Source: Eleginops maclovinus
Taxonomy: Eukaryota; Chordata; Actinopteri; Perciformes; Eleginopidae
Assembly (NCBI RefSeq): GCF_036324505.1
Contig: NC_086352.1
Span: 31,266,312-31,330,311, forward strand
DNA: 64,000 nt
Reading direction: 5' to 3'
Made by a program: the position numbers and the translations under genes. A model generated the notes under the pieces. That model saw only the letters and a list, made by a program, of their open reading frames with translations. It had not been told where the DNA came from and searched no databases. Below, in pieces: positions 37,573-49,137 of this stretch; within the stretch, counting starts at the first letter, position 1; every line of letters starts with the position of its first letter.

Positions 37573-38460
37573 AAAATGTAATTGTCAAATCCTCCTTGAG
37601 AATCTGGAGTCAGTTCAAACCCTGCTTTGGTCTCCAAACATACTCTACGTTAGCCCCTATAACTGCAAACCCTGTTTTCCCTCCATCCTTAGTAGACGGT
37701 TCATTTACTATCTGGTCCAACCAAGGCATCAACTCTTTCAAAGACCTGTATACTGACAACACATTAGCGTCCTTCCAGCAGCTATCTGAGAAGTTTGCTC
37801 TACCTAGGCAGCATTTCTTTCGGTACCTACAGATTCGCAGTTTTGTCAGCAATAGATTTCCTCAGTTTCCTAACCTCTTCACTGATTCGTCATTAGACGC
37901 ATTCCTTAAACCAGTACCCGATCTGAAGGGATTGATGACTCATATCTATGCTCAGATTTGTTCCCTTCGTCTAGTCACCTTACACTCCATTAAAACTCTC
38001 TGGGAAGTAGATCTTGGTGAGGAGATCCCTGAGGATCTTTGGGTGAAGGTCCTTGCTAAAGTACACCAATCTTCTATCTGTGCGAAACATGGACTGATCC
38101 AGTGCAAAATTGTGCATCGCACACACTTCACAAAGGTCTGGCTCTCTAGCATCTATAATGATGTAGAGCCAATTTGTGACAGGTGTCGCCAAGCACCAGC
38201 AAGCCATGCACACATGTTCTGGTCTTGCCCGGCTTTACATTCTTATTGGATCAAAATCTTTATAACACTGTCGGAAGTCACTGGAAAACTGATTGATCCT
38301 AATGCTATGACTGCACTGCTTGGTGTTGCTCCACCCACACTGCCACTCTCTTCCCTGGAGACAACCTATATATGGCCTTTGTTACTTTATTAGCCAGACG
38401 CTTGATATTGCTCAGGTGGAAATCTTCAATTCATCCCTCGCATACCTTGTGGATAAAAGC
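37573..38460 (+). pseudogene. L1 ORF2 C-terminal part
   Basis: The plus-strand frame reads KNVIVKSSLRIWSQFKPCFG, SLLAPI-like text and FPPSLVDGSF. It goes on to a CDRCRQAPASHAHMFWSCP block, the Cys-rich zinc-binding motif at the end of L1 ORF2. A stop at 38391 cuts the frame. The A/T-rich 3' UTR follows. It lacks its own start and is continuous with the element's 3' end. Confidence 0.85.
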
Positions 38461-38695
38461 TGGAGAGGATCAGATGCATAATGAGGGTCTCCCTGAGGAA
38501 ATGTTATAAGATTTGGGACCCATTCGTTGAATATGTGCCGGGGCTGGACATGCCAGATATCTGCCAGGCAACTGACTGACCAACAGTGATTTATGTTTAT
38601 GTTTATATTATACACAATGTTTATTTATTTATTATTTTATTGTATTTTTACTATTTTATTATTATTTTTTGGATTTATTTATTATTTCTCGATTT

Positions 38696-38800
38696 ATTTA
38701 TTGACTGATTTCATGTCTTTAGTCTTAGTCCGGGATTCTATTCTTAGTCTGCTGTATTTATCCTTTCCTATCTTGTTTTTGTTTTGGTTCATTTAACTTG
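38696..38800 (+). repeat. L1 3' UTR segment duplicated at 39240-39345
   Basis: The run from TATTTATTGACTGATTTCA to TTTTGGTTCATTTAA occurs twice, here and at 39240-39345, apparently without change. The second copy lies beyond the A run of the element and is followed by a TA microsatellite. Confidence 0.9.
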
Positions 38801-39239
38801 CACTGTTAATCTGTCACTTATATTTACCAAATTTTACTGTATTGTATATTTGTTTTAATTGAAAAATCACAATAAACAGATTGTTAAAAAAAAATGTTTT
38901 AAAATGTATTGATCCTGTGAGGTAATTCACTAGCTGGCAGCAATAACTAAACCTTAGAGGTTAAAGTAAAAGTGTGCAATGAAAAAATTAAATAAAGTTT
39001 AAACGTGTTTTTTTGTATTATATAATTAAAGAAAAAAATGTATATACACCTTGGAAGGTAAAGTATGATGTCCAATAACAAACGTATTGATCCCGTTGTC
39101 ACATTCACAAGCTGGCAGCAACCATTTAGCCCCAAATTATATATACAGTACATATTCTGAAATGGGACCTGTGCAAAATTAGTACTTTTATTTTTGATAT
39201 TTTGTGTGCAGTTTGATTGTTTGTACTTATATATATATA

Positions 39240-39338
39240 TATATTTATTGACTGATTTCATGTCTTTAGTCTTAGTCCGGGATTCTATTCTTAGTCTGCT
39301 GTATTTATCCTTTCCTATCTTGTTTTTGTTTTGGTTCA

Positions 39339-39380
<42 letters not shown>
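39240..39380. repeat. Second L1 3' UTR segment plus (TA)n
   Basis: Copy of 38696-38800 bracketed by TA runs (39226-39242 and 39343-39379). It lies upstream of the third receptor's TM2-TM3 exon on the plus strand, downstream in the sense of that gene. Confidence 0.88.
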
Positions 39381-39382
<2 letters not shown>

Positions 39383-39525
39383 TTTATAGATTATACTATG
39401 GCTACTTCTCCTCAAGGAATATATCTGAGAACTTATTCCCCCACTGATTAAGGATTTAACCAATCAAAATGTTGTTGGCTGATGCTGGCCACCTGTTGAT
39501 ACCTGGCCTTTGCGACTCTACTCAC

Positions 39526-42500
39526 CCCATCCCACCACGCTGAGCTTTAGCAAGTATTTCCTGATAGAAATGTTGAAGAAGCCGTCCAGGGCCATCCAGC
39601 TGAAAGTGGCCAGCAGGGAGTAGTGAAGAGAGACGGAAATGTAGAAGCAGAGCTCCTTGGAGTACTGCGCTGCCACCGTCTGGCTGGGGAGGAAGTGCAC
39701 GTTGAGGAGGATCAAGGCAATGGCCAGGTTGATGTGGACCTTCATGGAGATATCTGCTCGGACCTTTCTGGAGGAGAATTGATCTGTGTTAAGTGTTCAA
39801 CTTATTTGAAGATTTCATGACATTTATTGTGAGAAAAAGTGAAACAATATGATGAGAAAGGAGGGAGAAAAGCACACCCATTTAAAAGTAAGTTATAAAT
39901 AAATAAACAACTAATCAGAGTGATGTATGTCAGAATCTGCAGGTCTGTTTGTGAGAGGAGTGCAGACACCTGAGGAGAAAGGACAACATCATTTTGTTTT
40001 CACAGGCAATTTGGTTTTAAAATTCAGCTAAGACATTCTTGTACAATAATAATTAAAACAGCAGAGTCAATAAAACAAGCTCCATTCTAACCAGCCTTAG
40101 TATTAAATACCATCATTTTGATCACTAAAAATGTGGTGCAGGAATGAGTCCTAAACCTTGAAAGTTAGCATTTTAGCTCTTCTAAGCGCCCTCTCCTCAA
40201 ACTCCATGTTTTTAAAATTACATTCTTAAAATGAGGACTGTTGTAAATAGAAGCCTACAAGATTTTAAAGTTTTGTTCTACGACATAAAGTATGTCAGTT
40301 TACACCCCACTAGTGAATGTCTTAAGCTTCAAGGTGTCCTAAATAAGGCGGTTGCCAACAATGCAATTATGATGTATTTCGTTAATAGCCTTAACTCAGA
40401 TTTTTACTTCTGGGAGATTTTATTTATTCCTCAACTATCATAAAAGTGATGTTATTATGTGGAACCAAATGTGTAAGTATCATGTGTTTGCCACAGATCT
40501 TATGTTATGCAATATAGCAAAGCTGGTGAAAAAAAACAAAAAAATCATACTGCTATTCGACGAAGGAGCCCTTGTGAAGCTTACCTTCAACAGGTCATCA
40601 CTGCACAACCCTACTGCTTTTTGGTTTGGTTTCAATGGGAAATATTGACAGCTAAAACTATAAAGAATTAACTAGAGCTATCATCACTGCACCACTCTAT
40701 TACACACTTGTAGAGTTTCATAACTGCGTTTTGCAGAGCTTTGATATTATAACTGTGACAAAATCAGTCCACGGACATGGAAAGACCTGCCAAAATGTTG
40801 AAAACTGCTTCTGTTGTTTCTTGTAATGAAACTACAGCAGGCAGCGATGCAAAACATCCTGTATTTTGGCTATATTTACATGTACAGTATACTGACTACT
40901 TTGCATGATGATCAAGCCTACCATGAGCACGCCAAAGTGTGTGAGGTGGTTACAGGAGCAGGTAATGTTACTCTGACCAGGTTCCCACAGGGTCAGACAG
41001 CCATCAGTGCTAAAGTCTGCCAGGTCAAACAAACGTAGACAGACAGATCCACTATAAGAGTGATCCTTACACATGTGAATTACAGCCCACTTTGTTAGTT
41101 TTGTCGGTAGTTGAAATATTTATAACACCAAAAAAAAGTGTCTTTGTGTTTCATACTTACTGTTTGTTAAATAGTTCAAGAACACACAGCTGGGCGTTTG
41201 GGTATCCTGTGACACAGCACAGTAAAATGTTTACAATATTGTATATTCGTGAGGATGTTTTAACTTACTTTCATTGGGCAAAAATATTAAAATGTACATA
41301 AGTAAATGAGTTATGAGGAGAAGTTGTAGTTACATTCACAGTAAAAGCCAATGTGATGTTGACACGCTCCTGAAGTCCAGAAATACTCTTGCACCGCACA
41401 CTCAGGCCAACCAGTCTGCTCTCATATAATTCAGCTCCAATTATGGACTATAGTACAACAAACAATCAATAATTGAACCGATAAGGCACAACAATAATTT
41501 TGGAAATTGTGCTCCTTTTACTGAACGATCTTTCCTGTGTTTTAAGGAAAAGTCACATTGCTTCAAATGATCAGTCGTGGTGTACAAAAATCTATTCCTC
41601 TTTGTGAAGGAGGCATGTGTGTTGATGAACATTTTTACAAAAAGGTGACCATGAGAAACTTTTTGGCAGCGAACCAGAAAAAAAAAAGAATAATAAAGAA
41701 AAACAACTGTAGTCAATTTACTTCAAAAAGGAATTCTACAAATAACCAGGTTGTCTTTTGCGTATGCCATATTATCTTATTTCGAAAACGAAGGGACAGG
41801 AATAAAAAAAAAAATAACAACAAAGTGCCCATCTAACATCTAACAATATATATTGGAATATATTAGATAATTTAGTTTGTAAAATGGTCACATGCCAGCA
41901 ACGAATGGAGACAACTCACAATATGAGCCACACCCACTCTAATTCCTCAATGATGCCGCAGGTTTAAGGAAGCTCTTACGGGTTACAAAATCAATATCAT
42001 AGGTGGATTGTTTTTCATTTACCACATTACATGTATTTGAAGTAAACCATTTGAACATCAAGGAGAACACTTGTTTTCAAAATTTCTCCTGCTAGCAAGT
42101 GAAATAACATCACTAAAAAACGTTTCCCCAATTAAGACAAGGACATGTTCACTATAACATGCAGTCACTGTAAATGAATAATGACATACTATCAATGGCT
42201 GTCCAGAATGCAGCCATTGCACAACCTAAATAAAAGCAAAATCTTATAAGCATGAAACAATTGTGAACATGTCTGAAATGTACAATGTTGAATTGTTGTA
42301 ATAGTTGAAACAGGGAGAGGCTGTGGAGTTGTTGGGGTTTATATAAACAACAAAACACATCACTTAATTAGATATATGGCTTAAACTTGGACTTTAGAAT
42401 GTGATCGATGGAATTGTGTTGCCCAGTTCACCAAGAGACATTGTACAAACAAATCTACAATGGGCTAAAATAACCTGAATGTAGAAACATATGTCAAGAC

Positions 42501-44613
42501 AATATAAAATGAATGCATACATTTGGACTTCATTTATTCAGATTTTTTATTAGAGAATTACACATAAAAGTAAAGTCTCTGACCCAGTTTGCTTCAGGCC
42601 AGGTGAGCATGTGGAAAACGATGTTTTTTTCTGATCCAGCAACGAGCTCTCTCGGCAGTCAAACCCTCACTTTGCCATTGTTGACAGACGCTTGACTTTA
42701 CCTATATCAGAGGCACAGAGTGTAGAACAGAAACATTCCTTTCAATACCTGTTACGTAATAACGAAACTCTCACAGGTAATAATAATAAATCACATTTAT
42801 ATTTACATTTGGACCTCTGAGAGGTTTCACGGATTAATTAACTACCCAACTAACAGAACCACTTGTTATGAATTGAGGGTTTTACGACTACAAAAGTGAC
42901 CAGAGATGTTAAGACTAAGAGTAGGTTGTTCGTTTTATTAAATAGGACTAAGAGCAAGAGCCTCTAAAACCTCTAGCAACTCAATGAGATTGTACTTAAA
43001 CATTTCCGGGCATTGAGCCAAATGCTGATGTTGGCATGCAAATATTCTCTGAATAGACTGGTACAGGAATTACGTATTTTTGTTGGCTGACCCTCCATTA
43101 AGAATCCAAAAGGGGAACCTCAACAAAAGCAATAGGATTTTCCCATTATCCTGCTTAACATGTTTGTTAAGCAGGATAATCTACACATAGTAAAGGCACT
43201 TTGTGAATTTTGAAGCGTTAATGCAAGCGACAAATATCGAAAGCTATCGCTAGGCTATAAACGAACTTCATCACAGTCGCATAGCTGCGCTTTACCAGCC
43301 CTAAGCAAGAAGAAGGACATGTGTCACCTTGATTGATGCCAATTTAGTCACTCTTTAGCAACCGCTGTTTTTATAATACATACAGCTTCAGACATTCTCA
43401 GGTTGGGTAATTAATAACATACTTTATCTTGTAGAGTAAAACTTGAAAAACATTAGGCTTGTTTTAACCGCACACCGTATTTCATGCTTTTAGCGAAAAA
43501 AAACTTTCAAAAAACCTTGAGGAAAAAGTTGTAGGAACTGGAAGTAATTTACTGGTTTAAGAACTATTTATGGCACCACTGTGTCATTGATGACTTGCTA
43601 AAGTGAAGCAGGATGCTCATGATTTTATGTTTGTGTTCAATGCTAACATTTCCTGAATAGGGCTTATGGTAGTAGCAATGTAAAGGAAAAGTGAAAGAGG
43701 AAAAGTCAGGGATCACAGAAGTGATAACAGTTCCATCAAGGGAACATGTATGTGTGCCCCAAATTCGATGCCAATCAATCCAGCAGTTTTTGAAAAATTC
43801 TACTCAAAACATGTCAACCTCATGGTAGCATTATTGAAAAAAAGGCATCGCATCATCAAAGTCACAAGGATACCTTATCTTGAAACCATCTGGCCAAATG
43901 TTAGGCCAATTGATCAAATAGTCCTGAAGTTATTTCACCAAAAGCAATAAGGAAAAGGGGCAGAAAGCTGGAAAGAAAACATCCTACTGAAAGGCTGTTG
44001 AAAATATCATGGCTACCCATTCAGTAGTTGTATTTCTTCAGATATAGATGATTTGCCTACCATGCCATGCTCCTACCATCCTTACCTCATTATCACTAGC
44101 ATAAAGCTCAATGCCGTTGAATGGGCCCTTTGGTTTGTGCAGGAAGGCCACCGAGTTGTTGAAAGACAGGAATGTAGACCCAGTCACCTCTGTGTCCTCG
44201 AGAACCTGCGCAATGTTCTTAATCGCTTTTCTGGAAATTAAAGGACAAAGTAATATAAATATGTAAATCAGTGTAATCTACAATTGCATCTCTTAAATTG
44301 TATCTGCTGGAACATTTGATTTATTATTTATAACTAGACACAGATGCTAATAATAAAGGTTTTCCTGTAAATGAAATTAAAATGATTACCGATTATGTTC
44401 GACTTTGGGTCTGTTGTTCATCACGTTATTAACACACCATGTGGTGTTTTTAGGATCATGCAAAAAAAATGGTTACCCTCCCTCCATTGCCTGTGTATAC
44501 ATTTGATCTTGATCTAAACCCTGACCTGAACCCTTATTGCAACCCGGATTCTGCCAGGTAACGTTTTGAGACACCAAAGACAAGACCAGCCAACAGTGAA
44601 GCCAACTCTCCAT
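39526..44613 (-). pseudogene. Adhesion GPCR pseudogene, ADGRG group (receptor C)
   Basis: Family exons in order: signal exon 44526-44613 (MESWLHCWLVLSLVSQNVTW); 44390-44490; 44086-44230 (VAFLHKPKGPFNGIELY); a degenerate GAIN exon near 42590-42691; 41334-41447 (LVGLSVRCKSISGLQERVNI); 41161-41206; GPS exon 40922-41016 (CSCNHLTHFGVLM); a TM1 exon starting 39985; and TM2-TM3 exon 39526-39767. Lesions: exon 2 has eight T where the duplicated copy has seven, which shifts the frame; the gap between exons 1 and 2 is only 35 nt; the 42.6-kb exon has an in-frame TGA (42659-42661); TM1 keeps LSQTDLQILTYIT and then loses its second half; TM3 lacks about nine residues equivalent to HLYLLLVRV; no TM4-TM7 exons follow, and the LINE occupies that place. 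Several splice sites are still good, so transcripts could exist. Confidence 0.85.
43145..43180. other. Perfect hairpin, 16-bp arms, 4-base loop
   Basis: Arms ATTATCCTGCTTAACA and TGTTAAGCAGGATAAT, loop TGTT. It lies in intronic sequence of the receptor C pseudogene, 0.4 kb outside the inverted duplication. Confidence 0.92.
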
Positions 44614-45343
44614 CCTGTGAAGAGAAGATGATTCATTTAGAAAAACAACCAGTCAAAAATCCCTCTGTCTTTTATCAGCATTACTAAGGAATGCTGGTTG
44701 TTAAGGTAAGGGTACCTAAAGAGAATCAAAAGAAAGCCTACCTTTTCATGTTGCGGATTCCGTGTAGAAATGATTCTGCCTGAGGACTATTAAGAGTACA
44801 GCTGATGTGACAACACGACAAAAGCAAGTGAGAACCTGCCTACCTTGTTTAACTTTCATTGGAGGTGAAAAGAACAACATGTAAATGATATTCTAAAAAT
44901 AAAAATAGGGAGCAACAAACCAAGCCGAGGCATTCCCATTGTGTCACTTGCCTCAGTCACCACCCAATATGGGTTTACTTTGAATAGTTGAAAGAATGTA
45001 TACTTATACATTAAGCAAAAGTTGTTGTTTGGAAGCTAGTTATCCTGAACAATACATTGGTCAATAAATGGAACATCACTTGGTTTATGGCTGAACTTCA
45101 CTACTATCCTAAATAGAGGGGAGTAGAACATTTAAATAAACATCAAGTGAGACACGCTGTTTGAATTTAAAAGCAAGCGATGCATCCTCAAGTTTTTACA
45201 TGTTGTATTTTACTCCCAGTTATGCAAAAAATGTGTTTCTATAACAGGCACATTTGCAAATTGTGTGTCTCTCTCTAACTTTGCAATAACACATTTTAAT
45301 ACTATTAAAGAAAATAAATGTCTGATTTCATTGGGCGTGACGG
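43512..45343. repeat. Arm 1 of a large inverted duplication
   Basis: This sequence is repeated in reverse at 49138-52535, apart from a 1.5-kb insert there. Similarity stops abruptly at 43512 (GAGGAAAAAGTTG side) and at 45343 (GGGCGTGACGG). Single-base differences and short indels are scattered through it: seven versus eight T in receptor exon 2, a short extra piece in arm 2 near 49262, and different text near 52390. Confidence 0.92.
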
Positions 45344-45677
45344 ACGAATAAAAGTCTGTGTGAGCTATCGGGCTCACACCGGGGTACAAAATGATGGAAG
45401 GACCGATGGGCAAGGTGTAACAAACTGAAATCTTTATTGTCAAACGGGCAACTCAAATGAAGCACCGAATCAGTCGCTCTCATCTGGCGTGGGAGGGGAG
45501 ACAGGCCTCACTCAGGACCCAGTCTACTGCAAAGGAAAGGAACCAGGTTACCACCATGCTTTTAATCAGTTCCTCATTACCTGATTCCGATCAGCTTCCT
45601 GGCCTCCGGCTGAGCCACTCCCACCACTCCAGCAGCCAGCGCCCTAACCACAGCCCGCTGCCACAGTCTGCAATACG
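45344..45677. other. Spacer between inverted arms, left part
   Basis: A GC-richer, repeat-like sequence (GTGAGCTATCGGGCTCACAC at its start, GCCAGCGCCCTAACCACAGC later). It may be part of an LTR, but no partner end or TSD was found. No gene seen. Confidence 0.35.
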
Positions 45678-45866
45678 TGTCAGTTTATTGTGAAGTTATC
45701 CATGCAGCTGAACACATGTTTCCATTCTCAAATTGCACTGTATGGTCTGGCATGCATTAAACATTAAGGTCCCTCCTCTTAACCACCGTACACTGGTTGT
45801 TGACATGTGTATGAAATATGTTCAGCTTTAGTTCTCCATCCTAACGGTCAAACCAAAAGGATCCTT
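45678..45866. repeat. Direct repeat, copy 2
   Basis: Partner of 34123-34310. Here the sequence continues GGATCCTTGGCTCTG instead of running into the LINE. Confidence 0.92.
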
Positions 45867-46445
45867 GGCTCTGTTACTGTCACTGTTACTGTTACATACA
45901 GCAGTTGTCTGATGGGTTGCCAGTCCAAAGGTCAGCGGTAACGAGGTGAAAGGTTTAATAAGTTGAACTATGAGCGCATAGCTCAGCATCAATTTTGAGC
46001 TGTGTGTGTCGCCTTGTGAGGTGGTAACGCTCTCTCCATAGATACACAACGACAACATCAATGCATAGACGCTTAAACGCGTATCATTTGAATGCAGCTT
46101 TTCGTTAGCTTTTTACTTCGGCAGATTGCATTCATGCTTCCAAGATCATAAACTGTGTTAGAATGTGAAGATTATCCAGCTAAACAAAATGTGTGAGTAT
46201 CATGAAGATGTGTTTCCCAAAGATGTTATTTTCTGCGATATTCCACACATCCAATAGAAAAATCCTATTGATTTCCATCATGATGCTAACTTCTGGGTCT
46301 GTCTCCGAAAAGATGTCATCACTGCACTCTATTGGTTGTTGGTTTTGGTTTTAATGGGATATAAGAATATCACCAGAACTATCCATTGAAGATCATATTT
46401 ACAGTCAAGTAGAGTAGAATGCAAAGAGTGCAGATTGAGTCGTAC

Positions 46446-46566
46446 CTTTTTGATCTTGTGGAGAGTCACGACTGTCACCCCCAACATGATCACGTTAAAG
46501 AGGAAGACCAAGCCAAACACGCCCACTGTAGTCACCATCTTCACTGTGGTATTCCCTATATAGCAT
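46446..46566 (-). pseudogene. Orphan TM5 exon of an adhesion GPCR
   Basis: After a good acceptor (CTTGCAG) the minus strand reads CYIGNTTVKMVTTVGVFG, then LVFLFNVIMLGV, and ends HKIKK at a GTACGA donor. This is a complete TM5 exon: its entry phase is the same as the TM5 exons of receptors A and B, and it ends in phase 0. No TM4 or TM6 exon follows on this strand. It probably belonged with the TM6 exon at 52687, now on the opposite strand. Confidence 0.8.
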
Positions 46567-46929
46567 CTGCAAGGTGAAAGAGAGCGTAGAGGGTTTTAAC
46601 TCATACACTGGACAATCATAATTAATGCTGTTCCATTTCTAGGCCATTTAAGGTGACTAAAGATTTGAATCTACAATATGCATTTTTAAAGTATCAATAG
46701 GATCAGTGTCTCAACATACATCTGTATACAGTCTACTCATGTGTATATAATAAGAATAGGCATTATTTTATTCTACTGTATTGAATTTAATTTTAGATTC
46801 TGTTTTATCTTATTCTTTTCCACAATTACATAGTTATTCCTGCATTTTACCATTGTATCACCTATATAATAGGTAACTTAAGTTGTATACTGTAGATTCA
46901 TTCCCACATATTTTGTCATTACCAATGAC

Positions 46930-48170
46930 CACCCTTACAGCACATTTTCATAAATAGGATGGAGAAGCAATTTTACGTCTTCCATTTTTTCGTATTTCTT
47001 TTGTTGAATTGAATGACCACGTTACAAGCAAAATAGGTGGGTTTTTACTCTGGGTTTGTGGAATTCCTGCTGTCCTGATATTAATGGTGGGCTCGTTCCA
47101 CAATTTTGGAGCCAGGATCACAAATGTGAAAGTATTTGTTGAGGTGCACCTGGGTCCAACTGGCAGTGAAGGGGTGGCAAGCCGATTGGCCAATGCAGAA
47201 CGAGGTGCACTTGCTTTAGTGTACAGCTAAAACATATCGTGGATGCAGGTAGAACTGGATCGCTTCACAGCATGGCAGGCGGTACCAATTTCTTGAAGTG
47301 GACTCGGGCAGCTACTGGTAGTCAGTGAAGGGAGCAGGGGAGCGGTCTAGTGTTGGAGAAAATTCTGCAGAGGTCAGATTGCACTGGATGGTAGACCAGC
47401 CAGGAGGGAGTTGCAGTAGTCAATGCATTAGAGCTTGTAACGCAGAACCTGCATTGCCTTCTGGGTCAGTAGAGGACGCGTTCTCAGGATGTTGTACAGA
47501 GTGTATCTGCAGGGTTGTAGCAGCAATTTTAGCTGTGAAGGACACTTGGTCCTCCAGTTTCACACCAAGATTCCTTGCAGTCTGAATCTACGAAAAACAA
47601 CAGAGGTGCAGATGTGGATAGAAAGTTCATGGATGTGACCGTCCTGACTTAGAAGGAAGAGCAGGTATGTCTTGTTAAAACCAAGCTTCAAGTGGTACAC
47701 AGACATCCACTGAGAGATCACCTGGGTAGCAGACCGGGGGAAAGCCAGAATAAGTTGTGTATAATCTGAGGGAAGAGAAGCAATGACAGCAAATGAGAGA
47801 GCCAATAGAATTGGTGTACAGAGAAAAAAGAAGGGGACCAAGGAAAGACCCTTGTGGGACCCCAGGGTTGAGTTGACAAGTGTGGGACACATACCCTCTC
47901 AAAGGAACCCTGTAGCTACCTTTCTTAAGGTGAGTGAGAGCATGTTGAGTGCAGAGCCTGAGAATAACAGTTTTTTTTCTCCAAATAGTCGACAAAATGG
48001 CTCTGTAGAAGGGATGAAGGAAGTTGGGTGACTGGGTAAGGGAGGAGAAGATAGAAAGAGTTTTGGGCATTGAGGAAAGAACATTGAATTCTAGTTTCAA
48101 AGAAGGTGTGTTAATCAAGCTCAACACATCATTTATTTTAGTGACTGAGAGGTAAAAGATAAGTGGCACT
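46930..48170 (-). mobile_element. Degenerate L2/CR1-type LINE reverse transcriptase
   Basis: On the minus strand, 47890-47800 reads CQLNPGVPQGSFLGPLLFSL, the RT block before the catalytic YADD, followed by decayed text. 47580-47330 reads a VSFTAKIAATTLQ-like and ALQALMHWLLQLPPGWSTIQ segment in the place of the usual ALV-SRLDYCNALL block. 47210-47080 reads the C-terminal ATPSLPVGPR then FVILAPKLWNEPTINIRTAG. Multiple shifts and stops; inactive. Confidence 0.75.
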
Positions 48171-48199
48171 GAATAAATACCCTTGGAACAATAAAAAGT

Positions 48200-49137
48200 A
48201 ACACTTCTCTACCTCCCTATAAATATGGGTTCAGGACTGGTGATGGGGAAATCCTATCTTGAAGTAGACCGGGGTTAAAGATTACTGACGGCAGGAGTGA
48301 GGAAAAAGATCTGGGCTGAAACCTGGTGAGCCATAGCCTGATTATAGTTGAATAATGCCCAAATGAACTGATCATGGTGCATCACAATATAGCCCTGGCT
48401 AGACAGTGCTTGTTTGAAAGCTGGGTCAGCCCCTGTGTTTGCAGGATTCATCTTATGGCCAGTTCGTGCTGTTAAGGCTTGCTGGTAGAAACAGAACTGA
48501 ATCCACAATGCACAGAGAAGTGAGACAGAAGCTGATTTTATTCACAGCCTTTTAAGGAGCAGATCACGATCAAGGTTTCCAAGAGGAAGGGAATGGCAAA
48601 CCGGGGAGTGTCCCCTCCCAGATTGCTCCTGTGGGGACTGCCCAAAGTATTGAATGTATGTAAGACGCTTTGATAATAAGTGACATGTAATGCCACAAGA
48701 ACCAGGGGGAATCCAGGGAGTGGGGACCGGGAAGAGCAAGTCAATAGGAATGAAGCGGACAGAAGAAACAATGGAGCTGGAGAGGCGTGATGAATGGCAA
48801 TAGACATGGCAGCGGGTAAGGTAGGTATGTGGATCTGCAAACACGAGATTCAGGGTAAGTTCAGGTTAACCTGATAAGAGCAAAAAGTAGCAAGTACTGA
48901 GATGTTCATCGCATCGTGGAAACAATACAAACTGCAGAAGATTGGAGGTGAGGAACGGGATGGTGGCAGGCGAGTAATGGTAATGAAGTTGATGATCAGC
49001 AGCTGACTAGTTGTAGTGGAGGGAAGGAGAAAGGAGGTCAGGCCTGCCCAGCTAGGGAAACACAAACACACACAAGAAGAGAAGACAAATGGGGAACAAA
49101 TACAGGGAAAAAAGGCACAATAGCAGAATCAGGTAGA
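48200..49137. other. Spacer between inverted arms, right part
   Basis: No recognisable gene. The open frames are proline/serine-rich shadows. The text near 48430-49130 is GC-richer than its surroundings and may be retroelement sequence, but I could not identify it. Confidence 0.4.

Larger units (their letters stand above)
34311..38892. mobile_element. L1-type LINE with an inverted 5' half (twin-priming structure)
   Basis: Two oppositely oriented parts meet near 37565. On the minus strand, 37560 down to 34311 reads from a G/C-rich 5' end through ORF1 and the ORF2 endonuclease into the first reverse-transcriptase motifs. On the plus strand, 37573 to 38892 reads the ORF2 C-terminus, the 3' UTR, AATAAA and an A run. 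The middle of ORF2 is missing. This is the layout expected when both target strands prime on one L1 RNA. Frames are broken, so the copy is dead. Confidence 0.85.

Noticed and set aside
45457..45693. GC-rich stretch with a 78-aa frame taken first for an LTR end
   Set aside because: I found no second LTR, primer-binding site or target duplication; kept only as unidentified repeat-like sequence.
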